DNA from: an uncultured Mediterraneibacter sp.
GTDB taxonomy: Bacteria; Bacillota; Clostridia; Lachnospirales; Lachnospiraceae
Length of the DNA: 64,000 nucleotides
Assembly: GCF_934309415.1 (NCBI RefSeq)
Contig: NZ_CAKRDI010000010.1
Span: 39,786-103,785 of the forward strand
Reading direction: 5' to 3'
The notes beneath the pieces are model-generated. The model was given only the letters and a program-made list of their open reading frames with translations, was not told where the DNA came from and did no database searches. Positions 1 to 8,976 of this stretch are shown piece by piece; positions within the stretch are counted from its first letter, which is position 1, and each line of letters starts with the position of its first letter. A program made the position numbers and the translations under genes.

Positions 1-506
1 GAATCGCCAATATATGCGGTCTCGGATGCATCTGCACCAAGTTCTTTTGCCATCTCAAGCGCTGCTGTCGGATCCGGTTTTCTCGGAACTCCTTCTTTCT
101 GGCCCTGCACCAGATCAAATACGCCTTCTCCAAATACTTCCTGCACAACCTTCACAGCCTGCTGATCTGGTTTGTTGGACAGTACCGCAAGTGCGATCCC
201 CGCCTCTTTCATACTCTGAAGCATTCTCACAATTCCTTCATATGGTTCTACATGATATGTACAATTCTCATCAAAAATGCGTGCATATGTCTTCATTGCC
301 TCTTCCAGGTGGAGTAACTGTTCATCTCCTCCCGCCTTCAGCGCGCTCTCTATCAGCACCCTTGCACCATTTCCAACAAATCTGCGGCACTGATCTTTCG
401 TGATCTCCGGCATACCAATCTCCCGCATCGTAGCGTTCGTCGAATATTCAAGAGAATCCAATGTACTTGTCAGCGTTCCGTCCAAGTCAAAAATACAAGC
501 TTTCAT
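1..506 (-). CDS. HAD-family phosphatase, phosphoglycolate phosphatase-like (3' end outside window)
   Basis: The ATG is at 504-506 and the frame stays open to the left edge, giving 168 N-terminal residues. The start reads MKACIFDLDGTL, which is HAD motif I with the nucleophile Asp and the second Asp two residues later. Further on are VLSNKPD (motif II, Ser/Thr) and RKPDPTAALEMA with the motif III Lys. The cap region lies between motifs I and II, as in Gph-type enzymes that hydrolyse 2-phosphoglycolate or similar small phosphates. Motif IV is only partly inside the window (AYIGDS). The substrate is inferred from family resemblance alone. The gene is followed upstream by a mobile element rather than by a partner gene. 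Confidence 0.85.
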   Translation of the reverse strand, partial: MKACIFDLDGTLTSTLDSLEYSTNATMREIGMPEITKDQCRRFVGNGARVLIESALKAGGDEQLLHLEEAMKTYARIFDENCTYHVEPYEGIVRMLQSMKEAGIALAVLSNKPDQQAVKVVQEVFGEGVFDLVQGQKEGVPRKPDPTAALEMAKELGADASETAYIGD

Positions 507-684
507 GTTCCGCTGCCTCCCTGTTTTTCTCTGTATCGATTTTCTTTATATCTGTTAAAAGACTATTTCTGTAAATAGAATCATGAACTCGAATCTGTCC
601 ATGCACTTTCTTATTTCATAATAGTATGATACTGATAAAAAAACAAGTATTGACAGAAATATTTTATTTTCTTAATATATTTAG

Positions 685-827
685 GTTACTGTTCACAGCA
701 TAGTTGTAAACAGTAACGTATCTCGCCATTTAGAATCGCCTTTGGCGATGGGCGAGATACATTCAAGACAATACGTGCATCCTCCATGCCAATCAGCGGA
801 GTGATTGACATGGGAATGAGCAGTAAC
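685..827 (-). mobile_element. Full-length 143-bp MITE-like element (family A), inverted orientation
   Basis: It begins GTTACTGTTCAC and ends with a slightly decayed copy of the opposite end (GAGCAGTAAC). Inside are the hairpin GTATCTCGCC/GGCGAGATAC and the hairpin CCATGCCAATCA/TGATTGACATGG that define the family. It is the reverse complement of the copies at 33049, 33324 and 46812. The flanking 8-mers (atatttag and caggtcat) do not match, so this looks like an older insertion. It fills most of the 354-bp spacer between the HAD gene and sigG. Confidence 0.85.
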
Positions 828-860
828 CAGGTCATATCTTAAAAATGTTTTCTGCAAAAT

Positions 861-1643
861 TTAAGCTCCCATCAGATACTGCCGCATGGTCTTCAGAGCA
901 TTTTTTTCAAGCCGGCTTACCTGTGCCTGAGAAATACCGATCTGATCTGCTACTTCCATCTGCGTTTTTCCGTCAAAGAATCTCAGGCTGATGATCTGGC
1001 GTTCCCGTTCGTTCAGGCGCTCCATGGCTGCTTCCAGAGACAGTTCTTCTACCCAGTTTTCTTCCCGGTTCTTTTTATCGCTGACCTGATCCATGACATA
1101 CAGGGCATCCCCTCCGTCATTGTACACCGGTTCATGCAGACTCATCGGTGTCTGTACTGCATCCAGGGCATAGACAACCTCCTCTTTCGGAATTCCGATT
1201 TCTTCTGCGATTTCCTGCATGGTCGGTTCTTTCATATAACGCCGCAGATAGCCTTCTTTGGCGTAGATTGCCTTATAAGCCGTATCTCTCAGCGAACGGC
1301 TCACCCGGATGCTGCTGTTGTCTCTCAGATAACGCCGGATTTCTCCCACGATCATAGGAACAGCATACGTCGAGAACTTCACCAGCCGGGACGGATCAAA
1401 GTTGTCCACCGCCTTCATCAGACCTACACATCCGATCTGAAACAGATCATCCGCATTCTCATTGCTGCTGTCAAATCTGCGGATCACGCTCAACACCAAT
1501 CGCAAATTTCCTCTGATGTACTCTTCTCTGGCCGCTTCATCTCCCGCCTGAATGCGCCGAAAAAGCTCCTCCTTCTCATCTTCTTTGAGAAGCGGGAGCT
1601 TTGACGTATTCACTCCGCACAGTTCCACCTTGCTTACCATCAT
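861..1643 (-). CDS. sigG: RNA polymerase sporulation sigma factor SigG
   Basis: A 260-residue sigma-70 family factor that directs late forespore transcription. The N-terminus has the SigG signature KVELCGVNTSKLPLL. Region 2 is at about 45-110 (NLRLVLSVIRRF, DDLFQIGCVGLMKAVDNF, KFSTYAVPMIVGEIRRYLRD), region 3 follows, and the region 4 helix-turn-helix lies at about 227-246 (TQMEVADQIGISQAQVSRLE). The length matches Bacillus SigG (260). The start is the first of two adjacent ATGs, 8 nt after AGGAGG. As in other endospore formers it lies near sigE, but here a beta-CASP nuclease gene separates them. No convincing SigF or SigG promoter could be identified upstream. Confidence 0.95.
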   Translation of the reverse strand: MMVSKVELCGVNTSKLPLLKEDEKEELFRRIQAGDEAAREEYIRGNLRLVLSVIRRFDSSNENADDLFQIGCVGLMKAVDNFDPSRLVKFSTYAVPMIVGEIRRYLRDNSSIRVSRSLRDTAYKAIYAKEGYLRRYMKEPTMQEIAEEIGIPKEEVVYALDAVQTPMSLHEPVYNDGGDALYVMDQVSDKKNREENWVEELSLEAAMERLNERERQIISLRFFDGKTQMEVADQIGISQAQVSRLEKNALKTMRQYLMGA

Positions 1644-1792
1644 TTCAGAATCCTCCTAAGTCTGTTTCTACTTAAGAGGATTCTCCATCTGACAGAAAGA
1701 TATTCTGTGCTTGATTAAATTTAATAAACTTTCAGACCTTGACAAAATTGCCAGTGTCTGTATATCTCAACTATAAACAGCGATGATCAGTC

Positions 1793-1825
1793 ATTACTGT
1801 TCACAGATAACCTGCAAACAGTAAC
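1793..1825. repeat. 33-bp solo hairpin derived from family A
   Basis: The sequence is the terminal hairpin III of family A alone, with arms TTACTGTTCACAG and CTGCAAACAGTAA around a short loop. It is flanked by gatcagtc (1785-1792) and gctcagtc (1826-1833), a 7/8 match that looks like a decayed 8-bp target duplication. It lies immediately downstream of the beta-CASP gene (stop at 1828) and may act as a weak terminator, although no T-run follows. Confidence 0.65.
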
Positions 1826-1827
1826 GC

Positions 1828-3432
1828 TCAGTCATCCCACTTATCTGCCAGATTATTGATCTGCGACTCAAATTTCGCTTTGTCTTTATTTGACAGACCT
1901 TCGTGGCTGTAAATAACATCCAGCAGTCTCTTTCCTGCTGCAACCAGACGATCAAATGCTGTGTCTGCCTTACGCTGTGCCGGCTTCTTCGCTTTCACCG
2001 GGATTTTTACACCTTCACTTAGGATCTCATTCTTCAGCAGATCCACCTCAGCACACGGATACGGTGCAAATGCAGGATATCCATAAGTCTCTTCTACTGT
2101 CTTTGCAAATTCATCCGTCACGGTATCCTCACCATGTACGACAAACACATGCTCGATTGGTGTATTGAAGCCTCCCAGCCATGCGAGCAGGCCATTACGG
2201 TCCGCATGACCACTGACTCCATGCAGACTTTCAATGTGTGCGTGCACTTCGATCGGCTCACCGAAAAGTCTGACATTCTTTTCACCTTCGATCAATCTGC
2301 GTCCCAGCGTTCCGTTTGCCTGATATCCCACGAAGAGGATCGTACATTCCGGTCTCCACAGATTGTGTTTCAGATGATGACGGATACGGCCTGCATCACA
2401 CATTCCTGACGCTGAAATAATCACTTTCGGTTTCTCGATGAAATTGATCATCTTGGAATCTTCGCTGGATGTCGCTGTATGAAGTCCCGGGAATACAAGT
2501 GGATTGATTCCTGCATTGACCAGCGCCAGCGCCTCTTCGTCAAAGCATTCTCTCATATTCTTTGTGAAAATCTTGGTCGCCTCAATCGCAAGCGGACTGT
2601 CCAGATATACCTCAAAATCCGGATACTCACTCAAAAGGCCTTTCTCCTTGATCTCACGGATAAAATACAGCATCTCCTGTGTTCTTCCAACTGCAAAGGA
2701 AGGAATTACCACATTTCCGTTCCGGTCAAATGTCTCTTTCAGGATCCGTGTAAATTCTCCGATATAATCCGGTTTTTCCTGTGTATGGACACGATTTCCA
2801 TAGGTTGATTCCATTACAACATAATCTGCGTGTTCTGTATAAACCGGATCTTTGATGATCGGCTGGTCAAGATTCCCCACATCTCCTGAGAACACGATCT
2901 TCTTCGTCACATCGCCCTCTGTCACCCACACTTCAATGCTGGCTGATCCGAGCAGATGTCCCACATCCGTAAACCGGATCTGAACGCCGTCACAAATCGT
3001 GATTCTTTCTCCATACTGGCACGGAACAAGCAGTTCGATCGCATCCAGTGCATCCTGCATTACATAGACCGGCTCGTATTCCGGCTGGCCGGCACGTTTT
3101 CCTTTTCTGTTTCTCCATTCTGCCTCGAATTCCTGAATGTGTGCACTGTCACGCAGCATAATATCACACAGGTCTGCTGTTGCGTATGTAGTGAAAATTT
3201 GACCTTTAAATCCTTCTTTCGCAAGCTTTGGAAGCATTCCTGAATGATCGATATGCGCGTGTGTCAGGAATACATAATCCACTTCACTGGCCGAAACCGG
3301 CAGTCCCGGATTCTCGTACAGATCCGGTCCCTGCTCCATACCACAATCTACCAGAATATTCTTTCCTACAGCCTGCAGAAAATGACAGCTCCCTGTAACT
3401 TCATGGGCCGCTCCTACAAAAGTAAGTTTCAT
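1828..3432 (-). CDS. Metallo-beta-lactamase-fold beta-CASP nuclease (RNA-processing type)
   Basis: A 534-residue protein with the full MBL zinc motif HAHIDH at 58-63 and further metal-ligand regions DVGHLLGSAS and FSGDVGN. The beta-CASP motif is ISASGMCDAGR and the C-terminal Zn-dependent hydrolase motif is HGVSGHADRNGLL. This is the domain order of the CPSF73/Ysh1-like bacterial enzymes in which the beta-CASP segment interrupts the MBL fold. The last ~80 residues are Lys-rich and may bind nucleic acid. Such proteins are metal-dependent RNA endo- or exonucleases, and the target is unknown. It sits between sigE and sigG with 71 bp upstream, so it could be read from the sigE transcript. The start is the only Met before the fold. 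Confidence 0.88.
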   Translation of the reverse strand: MKLTFVGAAHEVTGSCHFLQAVGKNILVDCGMEQGPDLYENPGLPVSASEVDYVFLTHAHIDHSGMLPKLAKEGFKGQIFTTYATADLCDIMLRDSAHIQEFEAEWRNRKGKRAGQPEYEPVYVMQDALDAIELLVPCQYGERITICDGVQIRFTDVGHLLGSASIEVWVTEGDVTKKIVFSGDVGNLDQPIIKDPVYTEHADYVVMESTYGNRVHTQEKPDYIGEFTRILKETFDRNGNVVIPSFAVGRTQEMLYFIREIKEKGLLSEYPDFEVYLDSPLAIEATKIFTKNMRECFDEEALALVNAGINPLVFPGLHTATSSEDSKMINFIEKPKVIISASGMCDAGRIRHHLKHNLWRPECTILFVGYQANGTLGRRLIEGEKNVRLFGEPIEVHAHIESLHGVSGHADRNGLLAWLGGFNTPIEHVFVVHGEDTVTDEFAKTVEETYGYPAFAPYPCAEVDLLKNEILSEGVKIPVKAKKPAQRKADTAFDRLVAAGKRLLDVIYSHEGLSNKDKAKFESQINNLADKWDD

Positions 3433-3503
3433 AAGTCCACCAACCCTTCCGCTTTTTCTTTTATTGTATCACCATCCAAGAAAATATACACTATGTTTAT
3501 TTA

Positions 3504-4244
3504 TTAAATTTTTGATAACATTTCTCTCCTGAGCCGAAGCATGATCTTTTTCTCCAGACGGGAGATATAAGACTGAGAAATACCCAGCAGATCTGCCACT
3601 TCTTTCTGTGTCATTTCCTTTCCCTCCGGGTGATCCAGACCGAATCGCATCCGGATGATCATCTTTTCCCGTCCGGATAATTTATTCAGCGCGCGGATCA
3701 GAACTTTTCTCTCTGCTTCGTCCTCCAGATCCCGGTAGATCGTATCTTCCTCGGTTCCCAGAATGTCCGACAGCAGCAGCTCATTTCCATCCCAGTCTAC
3801 ATTTAGCGGCTCATCGATCGAAACTTCCAGTCTGGTCTTACTGTTCCTCCTCAGATACATCAGGATTTCATTTTCGATGCATCTGGAAGCATAAGTAGCC
3901 AGCTTGATTTTCTTTGTCGGATTAAAAGTATTGATCGCTTTGATCAAGCCGATGGTTCCAATCGAGATCAAATCTTCCACTCCCACTCCCGTGTTATCAA
4001 ATTTTTTTGCTATGTAAACAACCAGACGCAGATTGTGCTCGATCAGCATCTTTTTGGCTTTTTCATCATGTTCTGTTCCCAGATAATGAATCACTTCCTT
4101 CTCCCGTTCCCCCTCCAGCGGTGGCGGAAGCACCTCTGTCCCCCCGATGTAATGCACTTCTCTCTGATTTCCAAAAAAAATCGTCTTAAGGTCCGGAACT
4201 ACCTTCAGTTTAAACTGCTGTGGTACAGCTACTTTTACAACCAT
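3504..4244 (-). CDS. sigE: RNA polymerase sporulation sigma factor SigE, pro-form
   Basis: A 246-residue sigma factor that controls early mother-cell gene expression. The first ~30 residues are the pro-sequence, and [15 protein letters not shown] marks the usual processing region before YIGG. Region 2 is [17 protein letters not shown]...[17 protein letters not shown], and the region 4 HTH is [20 protein letters not shown]. The start ATG is preceded by GGAGG at 8 nt. It lies 15 bp after spoIIGA, whose product cleaves this pro-sequence, so the two form the classic spoIIG operon. Expression should depend on the Spo0A-type promoter upstream of spoIIGA. Confidence 0.96.
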   Translation of the reverse strand: MVVKVAVPQQFKLKVVPDLKTIFFGNQREVHYIGGTEVLPPPLEGEREKEVIHYLGTEHDEKAKKMLIEHNLRLVVYIAKKFDNTGVGVEDLISIGTIGLIKAINTFNPTKKIKLATYASRCIENEILMYLRRNSKTRLEVSIDEPLNVDWDGNELLLSDILGTEEDTIYRDLEDEAERKVLIRALNKLSGREKMIIRMRFGLDHPEGKEMTQKEVADLLGISQSYISRLEKKIMLRLRREMLSKI

Positions 4245-4259
4245 TTTTCTGCCTCCTGC

Positions 4260-5180
4260 TCATTTTATATATTGCTGATTCAGAATCATCTGATATTCTT
4301 CTTCCGTTCCAAACGGTTCTTCACTGATTCCGATCAGTGGATGGTCCACCCACATTTCTTCCGTTCCAAACACACACATTTTTTCAATCCGGATCACTTT
4401 CATGATCCCCTTCCCGCTAATGCACTGGTAGGGGATATATCGAAATTTTTCCTTCTCTGTGTCTGCCCTGTCTTTTGTAGGATCTGCACTCACTTTGTTT
4501 TCCCTGTCGGCTCTTTCCGTATTTTCATTCATCTCGTGGCTGATCTTTTTGCGGATCAGCTCTTCCGCCCTATTTACTTTGTCAGGACCTTGTTCTGATG
4601 GTATCTGTCGGATTTTATCATAAATCTCACTGCGTACAATACTTACCGGATCTCCGGTCAGAAGATCCGTCAGACTGTTTCCTGTATCTGCCAATGCTCT
4701 GACGGATATCTTTTGTCCTTTTATGTAAAGCAGTACGTCCAGAATCTTTTTTCTTCTTTCAGCAAAACAGGTCAGCAGGTTCCACCCCTGCATCCAGATG
4801 TGCCAGCAGAACACTGCACATCCATAAAACAGACTGATTCCGCGAAGCCAGGAACGAAAGAGCTGCATCATTCCGCCCAGCACAATACTGCACAGATAAA
4901 GAAGCATAAATGCCTGTGCAAATTGTCTCCTGCTCCCGAATTTTAATCCTGCTGACAGCATCACCATGTTGATCACACAGTGAAAAAGGAACTGTTTAAT
5001 CCCTGGTGGAATGGGCACTGCCATCACAATGCAGGTCAACAGACTTCCCACAGCCCCTCCCAGAAAAGAACGGGCTGCCGGCTGTCGAAGTGCAAGAATC
5101 TTTCGAATTGCAAGCAAAATCAGACTGTCCATCATGAAGTTTTCAAGAAACAACACGTCTATGTACAGCTTATAGTGCAT
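4260..5180 (-). CDS. spoIIGA: Sigma-E processing peptidase SpoIIGA
   Basis: A 306-residue membrane aspartic protease that removes the pro-sequence of SigE at the forespore septum. The N-terminal half has about five hydrophobic segments (residues ~5-140). The cytoplasmic protease half carries the catalytic signature ALADTGNSLTD, with Asp165-Thr-Gly-Asn. Residues ~205-250 form an Asp/Glu/Lys-rich insertion (NENTERADRENKVSADPTK) that looks like a poorly conserved linker. The stop TGA is 15 bp from sigE, and the sigE ribosome site GGAGG lies in the gap, so co-transcription is certain on layout. Length is normal for the family. Confidence 0.95.
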   Translation of the reverse strand: MHYKLYIDVLFLENFMMDSLILLAIRKILALRQPAARSFLGGAVGSLLTCIVMAVPIPPGIKQFLFHCVINMVMLSAGLKFGSRRQFAQAFMLLYLCSIVLGGMMQLFRSWLRGISLFYGCAVFCWHIWMQGWNLLTCFAERRKKILDVLLYIKGQKISVRALADTGNSLTDLLTGDPVSIVRSEIYDKIRQIPSEQGPDKVNRAEELIRKKISHEMNENTERADRENKVSADPTKDRADTEKEKFRYIPYQCISGKGIMKVIRIEKMCVFGTEEMWVDHPLIGISEEPFGTEEEYQMILNQQYIK

Positions 5181-5230
5181 GTTCCACCTTCCTTCATGAT
5201 TTTTATGTAAATTTTCTTTACATCAGACTC

Positions 5231-5263
5231 AGTATAAAATAATCTTTGTGGGAATTTTGTCAG
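5231..5263 (-). promoter_or_regulatory. spoIIG promoter with wide spacing
   Basis: On the minus strand CTGACA (5258-5263) and TATACT (5231-5236) are 21 bp apart. The wide spacing is reminiscent of the Bacillus spoIIG promoter, where SigA RNA polymerase needs Spo0A to compensate for a spacing over 20 bp. It lies ~50 bp before the spoIIGA start and downstream of two Spo0A-like boxes. Confidence 0.5.
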
Positions 5264-5288
5264 ATACTGACAGAAAACCAGAAACATG

Positions 5289-5318
5289 TTTCGACAAATA
5301 TGGGGAAATTCTTCGACT
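5289..5318 (-). promoter_or_regulatory. Two Spo0A boxes
   Basis: Read on the minus strand, 5289-5298 is TTTGTCGAAA, which contains the consensus 0A box TGTCGAA exactly. 5312-5318 is AGTCGAA, one base off the TGTCGAA core. Both lie upstream of the spoIIG promoter in the same orientation, about 65-95 bp before the expected transcription start. The rest of the 328-bp spacer holds the ftsZ terminator and nothing else recognised. Confidence 0.65.
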
Positions 5319-5411
5319 TTTTCAGATATGATAAGAAAGATTTTATCTGAATAAGGGCAGTATCAAAAACTGCATCCATTAGCGACGCGACGTGCGCTGC
5401 CAGACATGCTC

Positions 5412-5449
5412 TAAAAAAAAGATGACCTGATTACTCAGATCATCTTTTA
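5412..5449 (-). terminator. Rho-independent terminator of ftsZ
   Basis: On the minus strand AAAAGATGAtcTGA, loop, TCAggTCATCTTTT forms a strong hairpin that runs directly into an eight-T run. It lies 60 bp after the ftsZ stop codon and separates ftsZ from the spoIIG promoter. Confidence 0.85.
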
Positions 5450-5508
5450 CATACAGAGTCATTTACAAATCACTCTGCACATTTCTCTTTTTCAGAAATC
5501 AGCATTCC

Positions 5509-6684
5509 TTATTTCTTAAAGAAATCCGGAATCTTAATAGACTGTTCTCTTACATTGCTGGATGTTGTTCTCGGCTGTAATGTCGGAACTGTACCCCCCT
5601 GCGGTCTTGCAGCAGCTGTTCTTCTCTCCGGATCGACAGAAGCTCTTGCATAAGCCTCTCCATTAGAAGGGAGAACGGAACCAACTTTCTGCTGTCCTTC
5701 CAGTCTTGCTTTCAGTTTAGATGCACTTCCGCCTACGTTATGTAAGCCTGTCGCAATAACTGTGATTGTACATTCGTCTGACTTAGTATCATCGTACATA
5801 GCACCAAAGATAATGCTTGCACTTTCTCCTGCCAGCTCCTGTACATAATCTGCTGCATCAGATGCATCCATAAGAGTGATATCTCCGGATACATTGACGA
5901 TGACATTGGATGCACCCTGGATTGTCGTCTCAAGCAACGGACTGGCAACAGCCTGTTTTACTGCCTCAAGTGCCTTGTCATCTCCACGTCCTGCACCGAT
6001 ACCAATGTGGGCGATTCCCTTATCCTTCATAACTGTCTGGATATCTGCAAAGTCCAGGTTGATCAGTGATGGAACGTTGATCAGGTCTGTGATACCCTGA
6101 ATACCCTGCTGAAGAACTTCATCTGCTTTCTTCAGAGCTTCCGGCATTGTTGTACGTCTGTCAACAACCTCAAGAAGTTTGTCATTCGGGATCACGATGA
6201 TTGTGTCTACATTTTCTTTTAACTTATCAATACCATTGATGGCATTCTGCATTCTTGTCTTGGATTCAAAACGGAACGGTTTTGTAACAACACCGACTGT
6301 CAGTGCTCCCTGTTCTTTTGCAATACGTGCAATAACAGGTGCTGCTCCTGTACCGGTTCCACCACCCATTCCACAAGTAACAAAGACCATATCAGCGCCT
6401 TTCAGTGCAGCCTGAATTTCTTCTGAACTTTCTTCAGCAGCTTTCTCCCCTACTTCCGGCTGTGCACCTGCACCAAGTCCTTTTGTAAGCTTCTCACCGA
6501 TCTGCATTAATGTCGGTGCCTTACAGAGCTGTAATGCCTGTTTATCTGTATTTACAGCGATAAATTCTACACCAGCGATCTGCTCATCGATCATTCGGTT
6601 CACAGCGTTGTTACCGCCTCCACCTACTCCGACAACAATTATTCTTGCAGCCGCTTCTGATTCATTGGTTTTAATTTCTAACAA
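5509..6684 (-). CDS. ftsZ: Cell division protein FtsZ
   Basis: A 391-residue tubulin-like GTPase that forms the cytokinetic ring. Seen: [15 protein letters not shown] near residue 18, the tubulin signature GGGTGTG at 107-113, the T7-loop [11 protein letters not shown], a ~70-residue linker, and the conserved C-terminal peptide IKIPDFFKK that binds FtsA/ZipA-type partners. Translation must start at TTG (6682-6684), because there is no in-frame ATG before residue 31, inside the fold. GGAGG lies 8 nt upstream of the TTG. ftsZ follows the dcw cluster at a 334-bp distance and has its own promoter; no ftsA gene is present next to it. Confidence 0.97.
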   Translation of the reverse strand: MLEIKTNESEAAARIIVVGVGGGGNNAVNRMIDEQIAGVEFIAVNTDKQALQLCKAPTLMQIGEKLTKGLGAGAQPEVGEKAAEESSEEIQAALKGADMVFVTCGMGGGTGTGAAPVIARIAKEQGALTVGVVTKPFRFESKTRMQNAINGIDKLKENVDTIIVIPNDKLLEVVDRRTTMPEALKKADEVLQQGIQGITDLINVPSLINLDFADIQTVMKDKGIAHIGIGAGRGDDKALEAVKQAVASPLLETTIQGASNVIVNVSGDITLMDASDAADYVQELAGESASIIFGAMYDDTKSDECTITVIATGLHNVGGSASKLKARLEGQQKVGSVLPSNGEAYARASVDPERRTAAARPQGGTVPTLQPRTTSSNVREQSIKIPDFFKK

Positions 6685-6762
6685 GAGTATTTCCTCCTTT
6701 GTCGTCTCATTAATCTTATATACATCCCTAATTTTAATTGAACGCTACAATTCAATAAGTAT

Positions 6763-6791
6763 ATAATAAAGTCTTTTTGACAAATAATCAA
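6763..6791 (-). promoter_or_regulatory. Likely SigA promoter of ftsZ
   Basis: On the minus strand TTGATT (6786-6791), a 17-bp spacer, and TATTAT (6763-6768), about 75 bp before the TTG start. A short inverted repeat, ATTGAA/TTCAAT, lies just downstream in the leader (near 6737-6755). Confidence 0.5.
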
Positions 6792-6863
6792 TAGATTTTT
6801 TCTTTATTTTTCTTTTTTTCTAAATGAATGTTGGTTCTTCCACATCTGAGGTTCTTTCACAGC

Positions 6864-6924
6864 GTTACTGTTCACAACATAGCTGCAAACAGTAACGCAT
6901 CTCGCCATTCAGAATCGTCTGCAT
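6864..6924 (-). repeat. Truncated family A element
   Basis: The sequence begins GTTACTGTTCAC, keeps the complete hairpin III and the start of hairpin II (GCATCTCGCCATTCAGAATCG), and then stops matching. It lies between divIB and ftsZ. A duplicated cattcagaatc motif at the break suggests a deletion by slippage. Confidence 0.65.
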
Positions 6925-7018
6925 TCAGAATCTGGTTTTCCGGCCTTATTGTTCCTGCAATTTCCCCTTTCCTGCTTCACTGAATAAAGAGGAAAGTGTA
7001 TTTAAACTGTCAGAAAGA

Positions 7019-7867
7019 TTATTCCTCAGCAGATTCATCACCCGAGCCATCTCCTGACGTATCCTCTGAGCTATCTCCTGACTCATCACTGGATCCATCT
7101 TCCGATTTCTGATCAGATGTATCCGCCTGCTTCGGCACAAAACGGATGGACGAAGATCCTTCTTCATAATTTTCAAGATGAAGGGTTCCCTCCGCATCGG
7201 CATCTTTCTCCTGAAGTGCGGCAAGGATCGGGCTGATCTGTGCCAGACGTTCTTCATAACTGCTCTCTCCGATCAGGACCTGCACTTTGCCAAAATAGAG
7301 CACCAGACTCTTCCCGTCCGTTCCACAGACCAGGCGGTCCGGTGTCAGCTGATATTTATTCAGATATTTTGCAGCCTCCACGATTTTCTTAAAAATGCTT
7401 TTGTCCGATACCGGCAGAACCTTTCCCATCTTTACTTTTGTTGCATCCAGTTCCAGTCCTTCGATCAGAGGCACTCCGTCAATCTCTTTCTTCGCCTGCA
7501 GTGCCGCCATCCCGTTCTGGTCAAAATACAGCCGCTCTTCATCGCTGATCTGTACATAACCGTACATCTGCTTTTCTGTCACAGTCGCTACCACTGTCCA
7601 TGGATTCTTCAACGAGATCTTCATCGACTCTACTGCCGACGGAAGTGCAGCATCTGTATAATTATATTTTGCAAAAATATATAAGGTGTTCACCGCATAC
7701 TTGTCATTCTGAATCCAGCTCTTCATCGAAGAATCGCCGTAATATTCATTCCCCTTCATCTGAACCTCGCGGGTCTGAAAGAGGAAGAACACAAGTACTC
7801 CCACTAAAATAAGCATTACAAGAAGTTTCAGCACCAGCCTTCCTCTTTTGTGCTTTTTTTTCTTCAT
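7019..7867 (-). CDS. divIB: Cell division protein DivIB/FtsQ
   Basis: A 282-residue bitopic membrane protein. It has a Lys/Arg-rich cytoplasmic start (MKKKKHKRGR), a transmembrane helix at about 11-30, then an extracytoplasmic POTRA-like region (REVQMKGNEYYGDSSMKSWI) and beta domain. The C-terminal ~45 residues are low-complexity Ser/Asp/Gly/Glu (SDQKSEDGSSDESGD), probably disordered. It scaffolds FtsL/DivIC and the FtsW-FtsI synthase. The start codon directly abuts the ftsW stop (7867/7868), showing translational coupling. It is the last gene of the dcw operon here; no clear terminator follows. Confidence 0.85.
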   Translation of the reverse strand: MKKKKHKRGRLVLKLLVMLILVGVLVFFLFQTREVQMKGNEYYGDSSMKSWIQNDKYAVNTLYIFAKYNYTDAALPSAVESMKISLKNPWTVVATVTEKQMYGYVQISDEERLYFDQNGMAALQAKKEIDGVPLIEGLELDATKVKMGKVLPVSDKSIFKKIVEAAKYLNKYQLTPDRLVCGTDGKSLVLYFGKVQVLIGESSYEERLAQISPILAALQEKDADAEGTLHLENYEEGSSSIRFVPKQADTSDQKSEDGSSDESGDSSEDTSGDGSGDESAEE

Positions 7868-8962
7868 CTAATATTCCTCCTCTCTTTGATCCGACACATT
7901 CAGGACCAGCCCCATCTCCAGAAGCAGAAACACAACCGATGTTCCGCCATAACTGATAAATGGAAGCGTGATTCCTGTATTTGGGATCGAATTTGTCACA
8001 ACTGCAATGTTCAGGATGACCTGAATCATCATATGCGCCATCGCTCCGGCAGCGATCAGTGCGCCGAAGAGATCTCTCGACCTGGATGCGATCACAAAAA
8101 ACCGCCAGATCAGAATCAGAAACAGAATCACGATCCCGCACGCACCGGTCAGTCCAAGTTCCTCACAGATGATCGAAAAAATCATATCGTTCTGCGCCTC
8201 CGGAAGAAATCCAAGCTTCTGGATGCTGTTCCCAAGCCCTCTTCCGAACAATCCGCCACTGCCGATCGCATACAGTCCCTGCAGTGTCTGATAGCCTTTT
8301 TCATATTTTTCCGGATTTCTCCAGATCGCGATGCGCTCCAGCCGGTAACTCTCCAGCGCAAGAAAGATTCCCATAAACGCTGCACCGGCAGCGATCATCC
8401 AGATAAAACGCGCATAGTCCGGACTTGCCGTAAAGATCAGGATCACCGCGATCCCGAGAATGATCACGGCCGTGCTCAGATTTCCGGCCCCGACCAGTCC
8501 TACCACCGGGAAGACTGAAAGAAGAACTCCCAGCAGTGTCCAGAAAGAACGCATCTTTTTTACATTCCGGTTGATCAGCCATGCAAGGAACAGAATGACT
8601 GCTACTTTGGAAAATTCCGATGGCTGAAATGAAACAGGGCCCAAAGACAACCATCTTTTGGACCCGTTATATTCGTCTCCAAAGAGAACGACTGCTATGG
8701 AAAGAAGAATGGATACCAGATATCCCGGCACAGCCAGCGGAATCCATCGATGATAATCGATTCTTGCAACTACGATCATCCCAAGTAATCCAAGCGCCGT
8801 CGCAAATCCCTGTTTTTTCAGATAATACAGTGAATCATGGAATTTCACCCTGCCGTTGTACGCACTGGTACTTGTGAGCAGTACCAGGCCCACCAGCACC
8901 AGTACCAGCACGGTAACGATCATGGTGTCATCATAAGTGTGCTTTTTCGCAGGATGTTCCAA
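7868..8962 (-). CDS. ftsW: SEDS peptidoglycan polymerase, FtsW/SpoVE type
   Basis: A 364-residue polytopic protein with about ten hydrophobic helices. Family motifs are TSTSAYN near the first helix, NGSKRWLSLGPVSFQPSEFSK, YALYGSGGLFGRG-like GLYAIGSGGLFGRGLGNS, PEAQNDMIFSIICEELG and the C-terminal FISYGGTSVV. SEDS proteins polymerise lipid II glycan strands together with a class B PBP. Its place between murD and divIB is that of spoVE in Bacillus, so either a divisome or a sporulation role is possible. A second SEDS gene lies at 19249-20619, and the two presumably divide the work. Confidence 0.9.
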   Translation of the reverse strand: MEHPAKKHTYDDTMIVTVLVLVLVGLVLLTSTSAYNGRVKFHDSLYYLKKQGFATALGLLGMIVVARIDYHRWIPLAVPGYLVSILLSIAVVLFGDEYNGSKRWLSLGPVSFQPSEFSKVAVILFLAWLINRNVKKMRSFWTLLGVLLSVFPVVGLVGAGNLSTAVIILGIAVILIFTASPDYARFIWMIAAGAAFMGIFLALESYRLERIAIWRNPEKYEKGYQTLQGLYAIGSGGLFGRGLGNSIQKLGFLPEAQNDMIFSIICEELGLTGACGIVILFLILIWRFFVIASRSRDLFGALIAAGAMAHMMIQVILNIAVVTNSIPNTGITLPFISYGGTSVVFLLLEMGLVLNVSDQREEEY

Positions 8963-8976
8963 TCCTAATCCACTCC

